Shown here one piece after another: positions 16,508 to 24,715 of a stretch of DNA of 64,000 nucleotides. The first letter of the stretch is position 1; each line of letters opens with the position of its first letter. Source of the stretch: RHLJ01 sp965212165. GTDB lineage: Bacteria; Bacteroidota; Rhodothermia; Balneolales; Balneolaceae. The notes beneath the pieces are model-generated. The model saw only the letters and a list, made by a program, of their open reading frames with translations, did not search any database and was not told the DNA's origin. Made by a program: the position numbers and the translations under genes. The stretch covers positions 1,054,001 to 1,118,000 of the forward strand of contig OZ243096.1 in NCBI GenBank assembly GCA_965212165.1, written 5' to 3'.

Positions 16508-18175
16508 TCACAAATTAGAGTCAGCCAAATACTCGTGTACATATTTAATTGCCATAGAACCTTCACCTACTGCAGAAGCCACACGGTTCATGGCTCCAGC
16601 ACGAACATCACCCGCAGCAAATATACCAGGTGAGCAAGTTTCGAGCAGATAAGGCTGACGATCTAATTTCCAGACTTTCGCGAACTCTTCATATTTCGTT
16701 AATTCTTTTCCTGTTTCAATAAAACCACGATCATTTTTAATTACGTCTGCTTGAACCCAATCGGTATATGGTCGAGCACCTATAAATATGAATAAACCAT
16801 CTGCATCAACTTCTTTTCGAGTTTCATCTCTACAATCTTTGAGAATTACATTTTGAAGATTCCCATCACCACAAGCTTCCACAATTTCTGTATTTCCTAA
16901 TACGACGATGTTATCCGTCCCGTCAATTTGATCAATCAAATAAGAAGACATACTAGAGACTAATGATTCCTTCCGAATACAGATAAATACATTCTTTGCA
17001 AAGGTAGAAAGATACATAGCCGCTTGACCTGCTGAATTTCCGCCGCCAACGAGGTAGACCTGCTTGTCTTTGAAAGCATGTGCTTCTGTCATTGCAGCTC
17101 CGTAGTAAATTCCAGCTCCGGTAAAGTCGGATACGCCTTTACTTTCCAACATGCGATAATTTACCCCGGTTGTAACTACAACTGCTTTTGTATTTACAGA
17201 ACTTCCATCCGAAAGTTTAACAGTTTTATATTGATCATTGACCTCAATGTCAGTCACTTCTTGAGGGGATAGAAATTCAACTCCAAAACGAGTCGCTTGA
17301 GTAATTGCTCTGCGGGCTAAATCGGAACCACTTAAGCCATTTGGGAAGCCTAAATAATTTTCAATTCTAGAACTTGTCCCAGCTTGTCCACCAGGTGCTC
17401 TTTTTTCGATAAGAAGTGTTCTCAATCCTTCAGATCCACCATAAACTGCTGCAGCGAGACCAGCAGGACCAGCACCAATGATCGCTACATCATAGATGTT
17501 TTCTGAAGCAGATGGGTTTCTCCCAAGCTTGTGCGCTATTTCGATTGGTGATGGGTTTAACAAATGACTTCCATCCTCAAAGAAAATTGCAGGTAGATCT
17601 TTTAGCTCAATGTTTTCTTGAGAGATTAAGTCTTCCGCTTTTTCACTGCTTTCAATATCCAACCAACGGTAGGGAATGAGGTTACCCGAAAGGTAATCTT
17701 TAATAGCATGAGATTTTGGTGAATACTGATATCCAACTAACTTAATTCCTACAAATTCAGGTTTAAAATTAGCATGCCAGTCATCCAATAAATCATCTAA
17801 TACTGGGTATAATTTTTCTTCTGGTGGATCCCAGGGCTTTAATAAATAATAATCGAGTTGAACTTCATTAATTGCCTTAATCGCAGCGTCAGTATCAGAA
17901 TAAGCAGTTAAAAGAACTCGTTTTGCATCTGGGAATATTTTTTTCGCTTGTTCAAGAAATTCAACTCCAATCATTTCAGGCATTCTTTGATCAGAAAGAA
18001 ATAGTGCTACTGTTTCTCCTTTCTTTTTTAGCTCAGGTAACGAATCAAGAGCTTCTTTTGGAGAATCTGTACTTAAAATTCGATACTCAGAACGGTACTT
18101 ACCTCTTAAGTCTCGAGAAATCGCTCGAAGTACTTGCGGATCATCGTCAATTGTAAATAGAATTGGTTTGTTCAT
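16508..18175 (-). CDS. Receiver / thioredoxin-fold / TrxR-like fusion protein
   Basis: Residues 1-130 form a response-regulator receiver (acidic cluster 10-12, phospho-acceptor Asp62 in SDQRMP, Lys113 in LLKPW). Residues 142-215 look like a glutaredoxin fold, but SPKSH stands where CPYC would be. Residues 228-552 are a thioredoxin-reductase-like flavoprotein with GAGPAG (234-239), GGGNSA (377-382) and the C-terminal FAAGD. The TrxR CATC pair is absent (YYGAAMTEA at 358-366), so ordinary thioredoxin reduction is ruled out. It is probably a phosphorylation-controlled FAD/NAD(P)H enzyme or redox sensor. The histidine kinase directly upstream (30 bp) is the likely partner. Confidence 0.85.
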   Translation of the reverse strand: MNKPILFTIDDDPQVLRAISRDLRGKYRSEYRILSTDSPKEALDSLPELKKKGETVALFLSDQRMPEMIGVEFLEQAKKIFPDAKRVLLTAYSDTDAAIKAINEVQLDYYLLKPWDPPEEKLYPVLDDLLDDWHANFKPEFVGIKLVGYQYSPKSHAIKDYLSGNLIPYRWLDIESSEKAEDLISQENIELKDLPAIFFEDGSHLLNPSPIEIAHKLGRNPSASENIYDVAIIGAGPAGLAAAVYGGSEGLRTLLIEKRAPGGQAGTSSRIENYLGFPNGLSGSDLARRAITQATRFGVEFLSPQEVTDIEVNDQYKTVKLSDGSSVNTKAVVVTTGVNYRMLESKGVSDFTGAGIYYGAAMTEAHAFKDKQVYLVGGGNSAGQAAMYLSTFAKNVFICIRKESLVSSMSSYLIDQIDGTDNIVVLGNTEIVEACGDGNLQNVILKDCRDETRKEVDADGLFIFIGARPYTDWVQADVIKNDRGFIETGKELTKYEEFAKVWKLDRQPYLLETCSPGIFAAGDVRAGAMNRVASAVGEGSMAIKYVHEYLADSNL

Positions 18176-18205
18176 TATTCAATATTGAATGCAGAATTAT
18201 AATTA

Positions 18206-19600
18206 CTAAGAAAATGGAAAAAGTAATTCAAAAATAGTCTCACCTGGTTTTGAATGTACTTTAATTTCGCCATTGTGTTTCTCTACGATTTTGTGGACTA
18301 CATCCAATCCAAGGCCGGTACCTTTTCCAACATCCTTTGTTGTAAAAAAAGGATCAAAAATTTTTGATTTTACATCGTCAGGAATTCCAGCACCATTATC
18401 TTTGAAAAATAGTACAAGTCGTCCATTTCTATTTTCAGCAGTTATCTCAATCTTACCTTCTTCAGGTAATGCATCTATTGCATTATCTAGGATGTTTGTC
18501 CAAACTTGATTTAATTCACTAACAAATCCACGAAATTCAACTAAATCGTCGGGTATATTTATATCGATTTGAATCTTCTTTTGCTTAGCCTTGTGGTTGA
18601 GCATGGTTATAGTGCTTTTCAACACTTTTTTAAGTTCAACCACTTCTTTATCAGTACCCCGATCCATGTGCGAGTATGTCTTCACTGAAGAGATTAAATC
18701 TGAAATTCTTCGTGAAGCGTCTTCAATTTCTTCAACCATTTTTTCAGTGGTAAGTACATCCTCAATCCAACCTAAAACAGCTGGCAGATATACTTTATCA
18801 ACATGTTGCTTTACAAATTCGAGATCCTCTGTATCAAAACAATATTCTGCAAAGGTATTTGAAAAGTCGAAGCCATCTTCAACTCCATGATCTTCCATCC
18901 AGTCTGTAAGTTCATCTTCAAGAGCAGTGCGCTCCATTAATGATTGATGATTGCTAGTGCCCTTATTTGCCTTCCTAAAAACAAGTTCATTCACAGCATC
19001 AACTTGGTCTAGTGTTAGCCGAATATTCATCACTGCTTTGAATTTATCAGGAGTAGTTCTAAGTCTTTTGCGTAATTCAGTAGCGCCCCGAACCATAGCA
19101 GATGCAGGATTATTTAACTCATGGGCTAATCCTGCAGACAGTTTGCCTAATGCCATGAGCTTTTCGTTTTGCTGCCGTTGAGAAGTAAAGTATCGTATTC
19201 GGTCAGACATTGAATGAACAAAAGCTCCAATCAGTTCATAGTGTTTTGCAATTTCAGGAAACTCTTTTTCGTGAGTAGTTAGAACTACGGTTTTTTCTAT
19301 AATCGTAAGTAGAGCAATGGAGGATTGCATTCTCGAAAATGGCAGTTTACCAAGTATTTCTCCTCTCCTAAATGAACCCATATTTACTAGCTGAGAACCT
19401 CTCCCAACTTGAATTTTGATTTCACCTTCAATCAAAAGGATCATTTGATCAATTACTTCATTTGATCTAATAATAGTTTCACCCGGCTCATAAGTTTTTA
19501 CCTCTGAGTGATCAACAAGCCATCCAATTTGATTATCTGGGACTTGATCAAAGTTGGCAAATCCTTTTAATATTTGAATATAATCTTCTCTGTTATGCAT
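18206..19600 (-). CDS. Cyclic-nucleotide-binding-domain sensor histidine kinase
   Basis: The N-terminal 130 residues are a CNB domain (FxxVPDNQIGWL, EPGETIIRSNEVIDQMILLIEGEI, FRRGEILGKLPF). The kinase core has an H-box LGKLSAGLAHELNNPASAM (His160), an N-box NQVWTNILDNAIDAL, DNGAGIPDDVKSKIFDPFF and GKGTGLGLDVV. It has no membrane segment and should be cytoplasmic. It sits 12 bp after the antiporter gene and 30 bp before the receiver-TrxR-like gene, so the three form an operon and the kinase probably phosphorylates that receiver. The ligand of the CNB domain is unknown. Confidence 0.9.
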   Translation of the reverse strand: MHNREDYIQILKGFANFDQVPDNQIGWLVDHSEVKTYEPGETIIRSNEVIDQMILLIEGEIKIQVGRGSQLVNMGSFRRGEILGKLPFSRMQSSIALLTIIEKTVVLTTHEKEFPEIAKHYELIGAFVHSMSDRIRYFTSQRQQNEKLMALGKLSAGLAHELNNPASAMVRGATELRKRLRTTPDKFKAVMNIRLTLDQVDAVNELVFRKANKGTSNHQSLMERTALEDELTDWMEDHGVEDGFDFSNTFAEYCFDTEDLEFVKQHVDKVYLPAVLGWIEDVLTTEKMVEEIEDASRRISDLISSVKTYSHMDRGTDKEVVELKKVLKSTITMLNHKAKQKKIQIDINIPDDLVEFRGFVSELNQVWTNILDNAIDALPEEGKIEITAENRNGRLVLFFKDNGAGIPDDVKSKIFDPFFTTKDVGKGTGLGLDVVHKIVEKHNGEIKVHSKPGETIFELLFPFS

Positions 19601-19612
19601 AATTTCGGGTTA

Positions 19613-21172
19613 TCACATAATTTCCAATGACATTGATCCATCAATTTCTTTACTGATGCTTAACTCGGCTAATTTTCGACCGGCCTGAGTAAGGGGTAAA
19701 CAAACTGCATTTGCACCGGCGTCTCTAAGAGCAGCATGCTCTTCATCACGCATTGTTAATGCATAGATGTCAGCAGAATACTTATTTTCGCGAAGCATCT
19801 GTGTTGCTAATACTTTTGTTTCTGGATTTGGCATTGCAAGCATTATTGCTTTCACACCACTTAAGTTGATGTTTTCCCATAATTCGGTATCCTGAGCATC
19901 TCCATACACAGTTCTTCTTCTTTTTTGGAGGTTATATTCAATCTTAGCTGGATCGGAATCCATGCCTGTAACTCTATATTCTCTTTCTTTTAAATAATCA
20001 TAAGCAGCAGAGCCAGACTGACCCATACCTACTATTAAATATTCAGCTCCACCCAAACTTACAACTTGCTGTCCTGGGTGTTTTACATTGCGTTCGAATG
20101 GAATAAGTTTATGTTCAAACTTTTTCCAAAGGATATTTGCCTTAGCTGATAGTGGAGCATTAATCGTATATGATATAGCAGTAATTACAGCAAAAACGAT
20201 GATAACTGATTCAGGAATAAATCCTGCTGAAGCAGCTACCATTCCAGCAATTAGTGTGAATTCACTAAAGGAAGAAAGTGTAACAGTAACCATAAAAGAA
20301 TTTCTTGAACGAAGCTTAAAGAGAACAAGCAAAAAGAAAAATAGAACAGCCTTGATTGGGAGTATAGCAAGAATAGCTCCAGCAAACGCAAGATCACTCA
20401 TTGAAGGAAGTCCTGCTAGTCCAACTTCCAAAAAGAAACCAACAAGAAATGCCTCTTTTAAACCCCAGAGTTTTTCAGCGAGCTCATCAGCTTGTTGAGT
20501 ACCAGATAAAAGAGCTCCAGCTACAAGAGCTCCTAATTCGGAAGACAAACCCAAGAATTCAAATAAACCGGCTCCACCAAGTGCTAAAATCAAACCAAAA
20601 AGAAGCTGTAAATCTTCATGCCCACTTTGATATAATAACCTAACGATAACTGGCCGAAGTAAAGGGAGAGCAAGTAAGCCGATACTCCATATTTGAGGAG
20701 CTCCACCACCCGTTAATGCTAACACTGTTATGGCAACGATATCTTGGAGAATCAAAATACCTATAGAAACTCGAGCGTGAAAAGCATTCAACTCTCCACG
20801 AGCTTCTAATGTTTTTGCTGCCAAAACAGTACTGGAGAATCCTAGAAGTGTTCCAATGATTAGACCTTGGATTAAGTCAAACCCAAACGCCATCGATATG
20901 AGTAGAAAAATTCCAGTTGAAATAATTAAGTGAAGACTACCAGCTCCAAAAACCTCAGGCCGCACAATATTTTTAATACGCAAATGAAGTCCTACTGTAA
21001 AAAGAAGGAATACCACACCATAATGTCCGACTTCGTGTAAGAAGTGAGTGTCATCAGAGACGCCAAACAAAGACAAAACCACTCCGGCAATTAAGTAACC
21101 AATAAGTGGAGGAAGCTTTAATTGCTTAACCCCCATTCCTAAAAAATAAGCAAGAACAAGCCAGAGAACCAT
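19613..21172 (-). CDS. CPA2 cation:proton antiporter with TrkA-N domain (KefB-like)
   Basis: The 519-residue protein has about twelve membrane helices of the CPA2 antiporter family (LIGYLIAGVVLS near the start, GFSSTVLAAKTLEARGE, LSSELGALVAGALLSG). A cytosolic RCK/TrkA-N domain from about residue 367 has the nucleotide-binding motif VGMGQSGSAAYDYL and acidic MDSDP. Relatives such as KefB/KefC exchange K+ for H+ and are gated by glutathione adducts during electrophile stress. It heads an operon with the CNB kinase and the receiver-TrxR-like protein, which suggests redox or nucleotide control of ion flux. Confidence 0.88.
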   Translation of the reverse strand: MVLWLVLAYFLGMGVKQLKLPPLIGYLIAGVVLSLFGVSDDTHFLHEVGHYGVVFLLFTVGLHLRIKNIVRPEVFGAGSLHLIISTGIFLLISMAFGFDLIQGLIIGTLLGFSSTVLAAKTLEARGELNAFHARVSIGILILQDIVAITVLALTGGGAPQIWSIGLLALPLLRPVIVRLLYQSGHEDLQLLFGLILALGGAGLFEFLGLSSELGALVAGALLSGTQQADELAEKLWGLKEAFLVGFFLEVGLAGLPSMSDLAFAGAILAILPIKAVLFFFLLVLFKLRSRNSFMVTVTLSSFSEFTLIAGMVAASAGFIPESVIIVFAVITAISYTINAPLSAKANILWKKFEHKLIPFERNVKHPGQQVVSLGGAEYLIVGMGQSGSAAYDYLKEREYRVTGMDSDPAKIEYNLQKRRRTVYGDAQDTELWENINLSGVKAIMLAMPNPETKVLATQMLRENKYSADIYALTMRDEEHAALRDAGANAVCLPLTQAGRKLAELSISKEIDGSMSLEIM

Positions 21173-21311
21173 AAAGTAGGTTTAAGTGATAATAATGAAG
21201 AAACTACGATTTACTGAATATGGTGAATCTCATCCTAGTTGACAAGAGATGTAGATAACACTTTTCTATTATGTGTATAGCCTGAGACCTTTAAATCCAA
21301 AATACCAATAT

Positions 21312-21962
21312 TTATGATGTTGATTCAATGATCATTCTATTGATCACTGAGATCTCGTCTTCATTAACAAGATGTCCCATACCTGGATATAATTTCTTAG
21401 TAACCTTAGCATCAAGTTTTTCAAAAACTTCAGCAGATTCATTAACTCGTTCTTTTGGAATGTGGCTATCAATATCACTACAACCAAGAAAGACTGGAGT
21501 ATTTTGAAGATCTCCTTGGTAAGATTTTAAATCAATTTTGTCACCAATTAACCCACCACTTAAAGCAATTAAACCAGCATAAGTTGATGGATTTCGAGCA
21601 ACATATTCTGAAGCTAAACATGCACCCTGTGAGAAACCTAGCAAGAAAATATTCTCATTCGAAATCCCTTCATTATTTAGTTTTCCAATGATATCAGAAA
21701 TAGCTTGTATCCCAGAATCAATTCCAGGTTGATTTTGAGATGGTGGAGCAAGAAATGAATAAGGATACCAAGTATGCCCGCTTGCTTGTGGGGCTATAAA
21801 AGTAAAGTCCTCTGTGTTCGTAAATTCTTTAGATAAACCTAAAATGCTTTGCGCTGAGGCACCACGACCATGAATCATTATCATAGCTTTCTTTGCTTTA
21901 TTCAGCTCTACTCCCGTTGCAGCAATAGGTTGATTCTGATGAGGTCCGTTAAAATCGTTCAT
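21312..21962 (-). CDS. Alpha/beta hydrolase, phospholipase/carboxylesterase (MhqD-like)
   Basis: The 216-residue cytosolic protein has the small carboxylesterase fold: an oxyanion region MIHGRGASAQSIL, nucleophile elbow GFSQGACLAS (Ser), an Asp in CSDID, and the catalytic His in GMGHLV. The gene follows the ring-cleaving dioxygenase with an 8-bp gap. That order matches the mhqO-mhqD arrangement known for quinone and hydroquinone resistance in Firmicutes. The catalytic triad appears complete. The substrate, possibly a ring-cleavage product, is inferred from context only. Confidence 0.85.
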   Translation of the reverse strand: MNDFNGPHQNQPIAATGVELNKAKKAMIMIHGRGASAQSILGLSKEFTNTEDFTFIAPQASGHTWYPYSFLAPPSQNQPGIDSGIQAISDIIGKLNNEGISNENIFLLGFSQGACLASEYVARNPSTYAGLIALSGGLIGDKIDLKSYQGDLQNTPVFLGCSDIDSHIPKERVNESAEVFEKLDAKVTKKLYPGMGHLVNEDEISVINRMIIESTS

Positions 21963-21970
21963 TATAACTC

Positions 21971-22894
21971 CTAAAGTTTTGGTAAAATACTTTCGATGTA
22001 TTCTCTTCTCGGTTCAAGCCACGGTGTGAGTATCAGTTTTTCTCCAAGATGTTCGAAATCCTCATCTACTGCATACCCGGGATCATCGGTTGCGATTTCA
22101 AAAAGCACTCCGCTAGGCTCTCTGAAATAAACTGATTTAAACCAGTGTCTATCAATTACTCCGGTTGGGTTTAACCCTTTGCTTAGAACTTCTTCTCTAA
22201 GCTTTTGAAGATCTTCTAAATCTTTTGCTCTAAATGCAACATGATGTACAATACCTCTTCCTCCACGCCCAGGGTCTTCATCTGATGATTCAATAATTAC
22301 CGAACTTCCAATATTTGCATCTGTTTGGTAAAGGGTATGATTTACATTGGAGCCTTTTTCAGAAAAACCGAACACATCCTCAAGAATTCGTACTGTATGG
22401 TCTGCTCGTCCAACTTTTAATCTAGTTGATTCAAATCCTTGAATTGAATACTCATGTGGTACCGGACTTTTATATGAACTTACTTTGTCTTTTGAACCTC
22501 CATCAAATATAAGATCCAATTCTAATCCATCTGGATCTTGGAATCTGATTGTCTGCTTTCCAAAAACCTCAAATGAATCGGAAAAAATAAGTCCTTGTTC
22601 TTTCAAATGAGTCAACCAAAAATCTTGAGACCCTTCTGGAACTTTAAAGCCAACATTTACTGCCTCTCCAGACCCGTTAGTGCCTTTATGAGCTCTTGGC
22701 CACGGGAAAAAAGTAAGACTTGAACCTGGTGATGCGGCTTCATTACCGTAAAATAAATGATAGGTACCCGGATCATCTTGATTCACTGATTTCTTAACCA
22801 TTCGCATCCCTAGAGTGTTGGTGTAGAAGTCTGAATTTTGCTTTGGGTCTCCAGCAAGAACCGTTATATGATGTAATCCTTTATTGTGTTCCAT
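21971..22894 (-). CDS. Ring-cleaving dioxygenase, MhqO-like (VOC superfamily)
   Basis: Two pairs of vicinal-oxygen-chelate modules make up 307 residues. Metal ligands are visible as His in GLHHITVLAGDPKQN, His in IVHHVAFRAKD and Glu in VLFEIATDDPGY, and the family's PWLEPRRE ending is present. MhqO/MhqE-type enzymes open hydroquinone or catechol rings and protect against quinones. It is the first gene of a two-gene unit with the MhqD-like hydrolase. An 18-bp perfect palindrome lies 40-57 bp upstream of the start, typical of MarR-type control. Confidence 0.87.
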   Translation of the reverse strand: MEHNKGLHHITVLAGDPKQNSDFYTNTLGMRMVKKSVNQDDPGTYHLFYGNEAASPGSSLTFFPWPRAHKGTNGSGEAVNVGFKVPEGSQDFWLTHLKEQGLIFSDSFEVFGKQTIRFQDPDGLELDLIFDGGSKDKVSSYKSPVPHEYSIQGFESTRLKVGRADHTVRILEDVFGFSEKGSNVNHTLYQTDANIGSSVIIESSDEDPGRGGRGIVHHVAFRAKDLEDLQKLREEVLSKGLNPTGVIDRHWFKSVYFREPSGVLFEIATDDPGYAVDEDFEHLGEKLILTPWLEPRREYIESILPKL

Positions 22895-22933
22895 GATTTT
22901 TTCTTTTTAAAGTTGCATGCTAAGTATAAAAAT

Positions 22934-22951
22934 TAGTTTAACATTAAACTA
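22934..22951. promoter_or_regulatory. Palindromic operator candidate for the MhqO/MhqD-like pair
   Basis: TAGTTTAACATTAAACTA is a perfect inverted repeat with 8-bp arms and a 2-bp centre. It lies 40-57 bp upstream of the dioxygenase start, where the promoter should be. Its AT-rich form is like MarR/DUF24-type operators. No such regulator is encoded in the window. Confidence 0.55.
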
Positions 22952-23110
22952 TTTGAATTTTTCTATCGGCTAAATCATCAAACACTATCGGAGAAGCAAA
23001 ATAAAAGAAATTGATAGAATAAAACCTTTACTTATAAAATCAATAAATCAATATTAAAAATGAACTTATTAAAATAAAATAGGTGAATTTGTATCGTTTT
23101 TTTTATTTAT

Positions 23111-23124
23111 TGAAAGCGCTTCCC
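23111..23124 (+). promoter_or_regulatory. LacI/cre-like operator candidate
   Basis: TGAAAGCGCTTCCC matches 13 of 14 positions of the LacI-family/cre consensus TGWAARCGYTWNCW. It lies 22 bp upstream of the start of the small CxxC protein, overlapping where the promoter should be. The responsible regulator is not in the window. Confidence 0.4.
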
Positions 23125-23146
23125 GTAAATTATAAAAAGGGTATTG

Positions 23147-23413
23147 ATGGAAGAACTAATTAAAAAATGCAATCATTGTAGTGCAGTTGAAGGAAAAAGA
23201 AGACCAATTGGAAGGTATATTGTAGAATTACATAACATCGAATTCGATGGTGAATGTTTTGACTTGTGTATCACCTGTTATAGACACTATAAACGAAAAG
23301 TTAGTAGTCATTCAATTGAAGATGATAAGAAAGATCATGGCTTTTATTCAAATTTATTGAAGTTCTACAAGAGCACATTCCATCATAAAGAACAAAGCGA
23401 AAAACTGAATTAA
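23147..23413 (+). CDS. Small CxxC-CxxC protein, unknown function
   Basis: The start is the ATG at 23147 behind AAAAGGG; a TTG directly before it is less likely. The 88-residue protein has Cys8-x2-Cys11 and Cys41-x2-Cys44, a spacing suited to one zinc ribbon or a metal site. A conserved-looking core follows (RRPIGRYIVELHNIEFDGE), then a basic, histidine-containing C-terminus without membrane segments. I do not recognise the family. It is preceded by a LacI/cre-like site and followed by a hairpin before the M48 gene, so it may be its own transcription unit. Confidence 0.7.
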   Translation: MEELIKKCNHCSAVEGKRRPIGRYIVELHNIEFDGECFDLCITCYRHYKRKVSSHSIEDDKKDHGFYSNLLKFYKSTFHHKEQSEKLN

Positions 23414-23439
23414 ATTCTTTCTGGTTTTAAATGATCATC

Positions 23440-23468
23440 AAGGTATTTTCTATTCTTTTAAATACCTT
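23440..23468 (+). promoter_or_regulatory. Stem-loop between the CxxC gene and the M48 gene
   Basis: AAGGTATTT (23440-23448) pairs perfectly with AAATACCTT (23460-23468) around an 11-nt loop. It ends 5 bp before the M48 start codon and lacks a U-tract. It could be a weak terminator or could mask the ribosome entry site of the M48 gene. Confidence 0.4.
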
Positions 23469-23473
23469 AGTCT

Positions 23474-24715
23474 ATGAATATTTATCTAATAATAATTTTA
23501 GCAGCAATAGCTGTAGATTTTGTACTCGACATTGTATCGAATAGGTTAAACTTAAATTCTTTAACCAATAAGCTACCTGAAGAATTCTCTGATGTATACG
23601 ATGTAGAAACCTATTCTAAATCTCAAGAGTATACCAAAACAAGAACAAAGTTCGGTTTTATAACAGGGAGCTTTGACCTTCTGCTTCTCCTAGGTTTCTG
23701 GTTTAGCGGTGGATTTAATCTCTTAGATCAATGGGTTCGTTCATTTGGGTTTAACAAACTAATAACGGGTCTGTTTTTTATTGTGATTTTGATGATTGCC
23801 AAAACCATTATTTCATTACCATTTAGCATTTATTCCACTTTTGTCATAGAAGAGAGATTTGAGTTCAATAAAACCTCCCCAAAAACCTTTATTGTTGATT
23901 TATTGAAGGGATTAATGCTAGGGGCGCTAATCGGAATTCCACTTATCGCAGGAATTCTAGCCTTCTTTATTTATACAGGAGTTTGGGCTTGGTTATATGC
24001 GTGGATAGCAGTCACATTATTTACTCTTATCATGCAATATGTCGCCCCAACTTGGATTATGCCTTTATTTAATAAATTCACTCCTTTGGAGGATGGCGAA
24101 TTAAGATCAGCAATTGAAACCTACACAAAAAAGGTAGACTTTCCGCTGCAAGGATTGTTTGTAATTGATGGCTCAAAGAGATCGAGTAAATCAAATGCTT
24201 TTTTTACTGGCTTCGGAAAAAATAAGCGTGTTGCTCTATATGATACTTTAATTGATAATCATACTATCCCAGAATTGGTAGCTGTATTGGCACATGAAAT
24301 TGGTCACTTCAAAAAGAAACACATTATAAAGGGAATGATCATTAGCATTGTGCAAAGTGCAGTTCTATTCTTTTTACTTTCAGTATTTATTAGTGCAGAA
24401 GGATTATTTGATGCATTTTTTATGGAAGAAATGTCTGTATATACTGGATTAATCTTTTTTGGAATGCTTTATGCTCCTATTGAAATGATACTTTCGATAT
24501 TCATGCAAATATCTTCGAGAAAGCACGAATTTGAAGCAGATGAGTATGCAGCTAGAACAACTGGAAAACCTGAGGATATGGTGTCGACTTTAAAGAAACT
24601 TTCAAAGGATAATTTATCGAACCTAACTCCCCATCCATTTTATGTATTTATAAATTATTCTCACCCCCCAGTTCTTGAAAGAATAAATGCTATAAGAGAA
24701 ATAAATGAAGAATAA
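23474..24715 (+). CDS. M48-family CAAX-protease-like metallopeptidase (Ste24 type)
   Basis: This 413-residue multi-pass inner-membrane protein has at least six hydrophobic segments. The zinc motif HEIGH (274-278) lies within AHEIGHFKKKH, and the third ligand Glu lies in HEFEADEYA (about 351). The N-terminal FxxEERFEFNKTSP segment and the C-terminal HPPVLERI are standard for bacterial Ste24/HtpX-like CAAX prenyl protease 1 homologues. It presumably degrades misfolded membrane proteins. The stop overlaps the next gene's start by 11 bp, indicating translational coupling. Confidence 0.92.
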   Translation: MNIYLIIILAAIAVDFVLDIVSNRLNLNSLTNKLPEEFSDVYDVETYSKSQEYTKTRTKFGFITGSFDLLLLLGFWFSGGFNLLDQWVRSFGFNKLITGLFFIVILMIAKTIISLPFSIYSTFVIEERFEFNKTSPKTFIVDLLKGLMLGALIGIPLIAGILAFFIYTGVWAWLYAWIAVTLFTLIMQYVAPTWIMPLFNKFTPLEDGELRSAIETYTKKVDFPLQGLFVIDGSKRSSKSNAFFTGFGKNKRVALYDTLIDNHTIPELVAVLAHEIGHFKKKHIIKGMIISIVQSAVLFFLLSVFISAEGLFDAFFMEEMSVYTGLIFFGMLYAPIEMILSIFMQISSRKHEFEADEYAARTTGKPEDMVSTLKKLSKDNLSNLTPHPFYVFINYSHPPVLERINAIREINEE

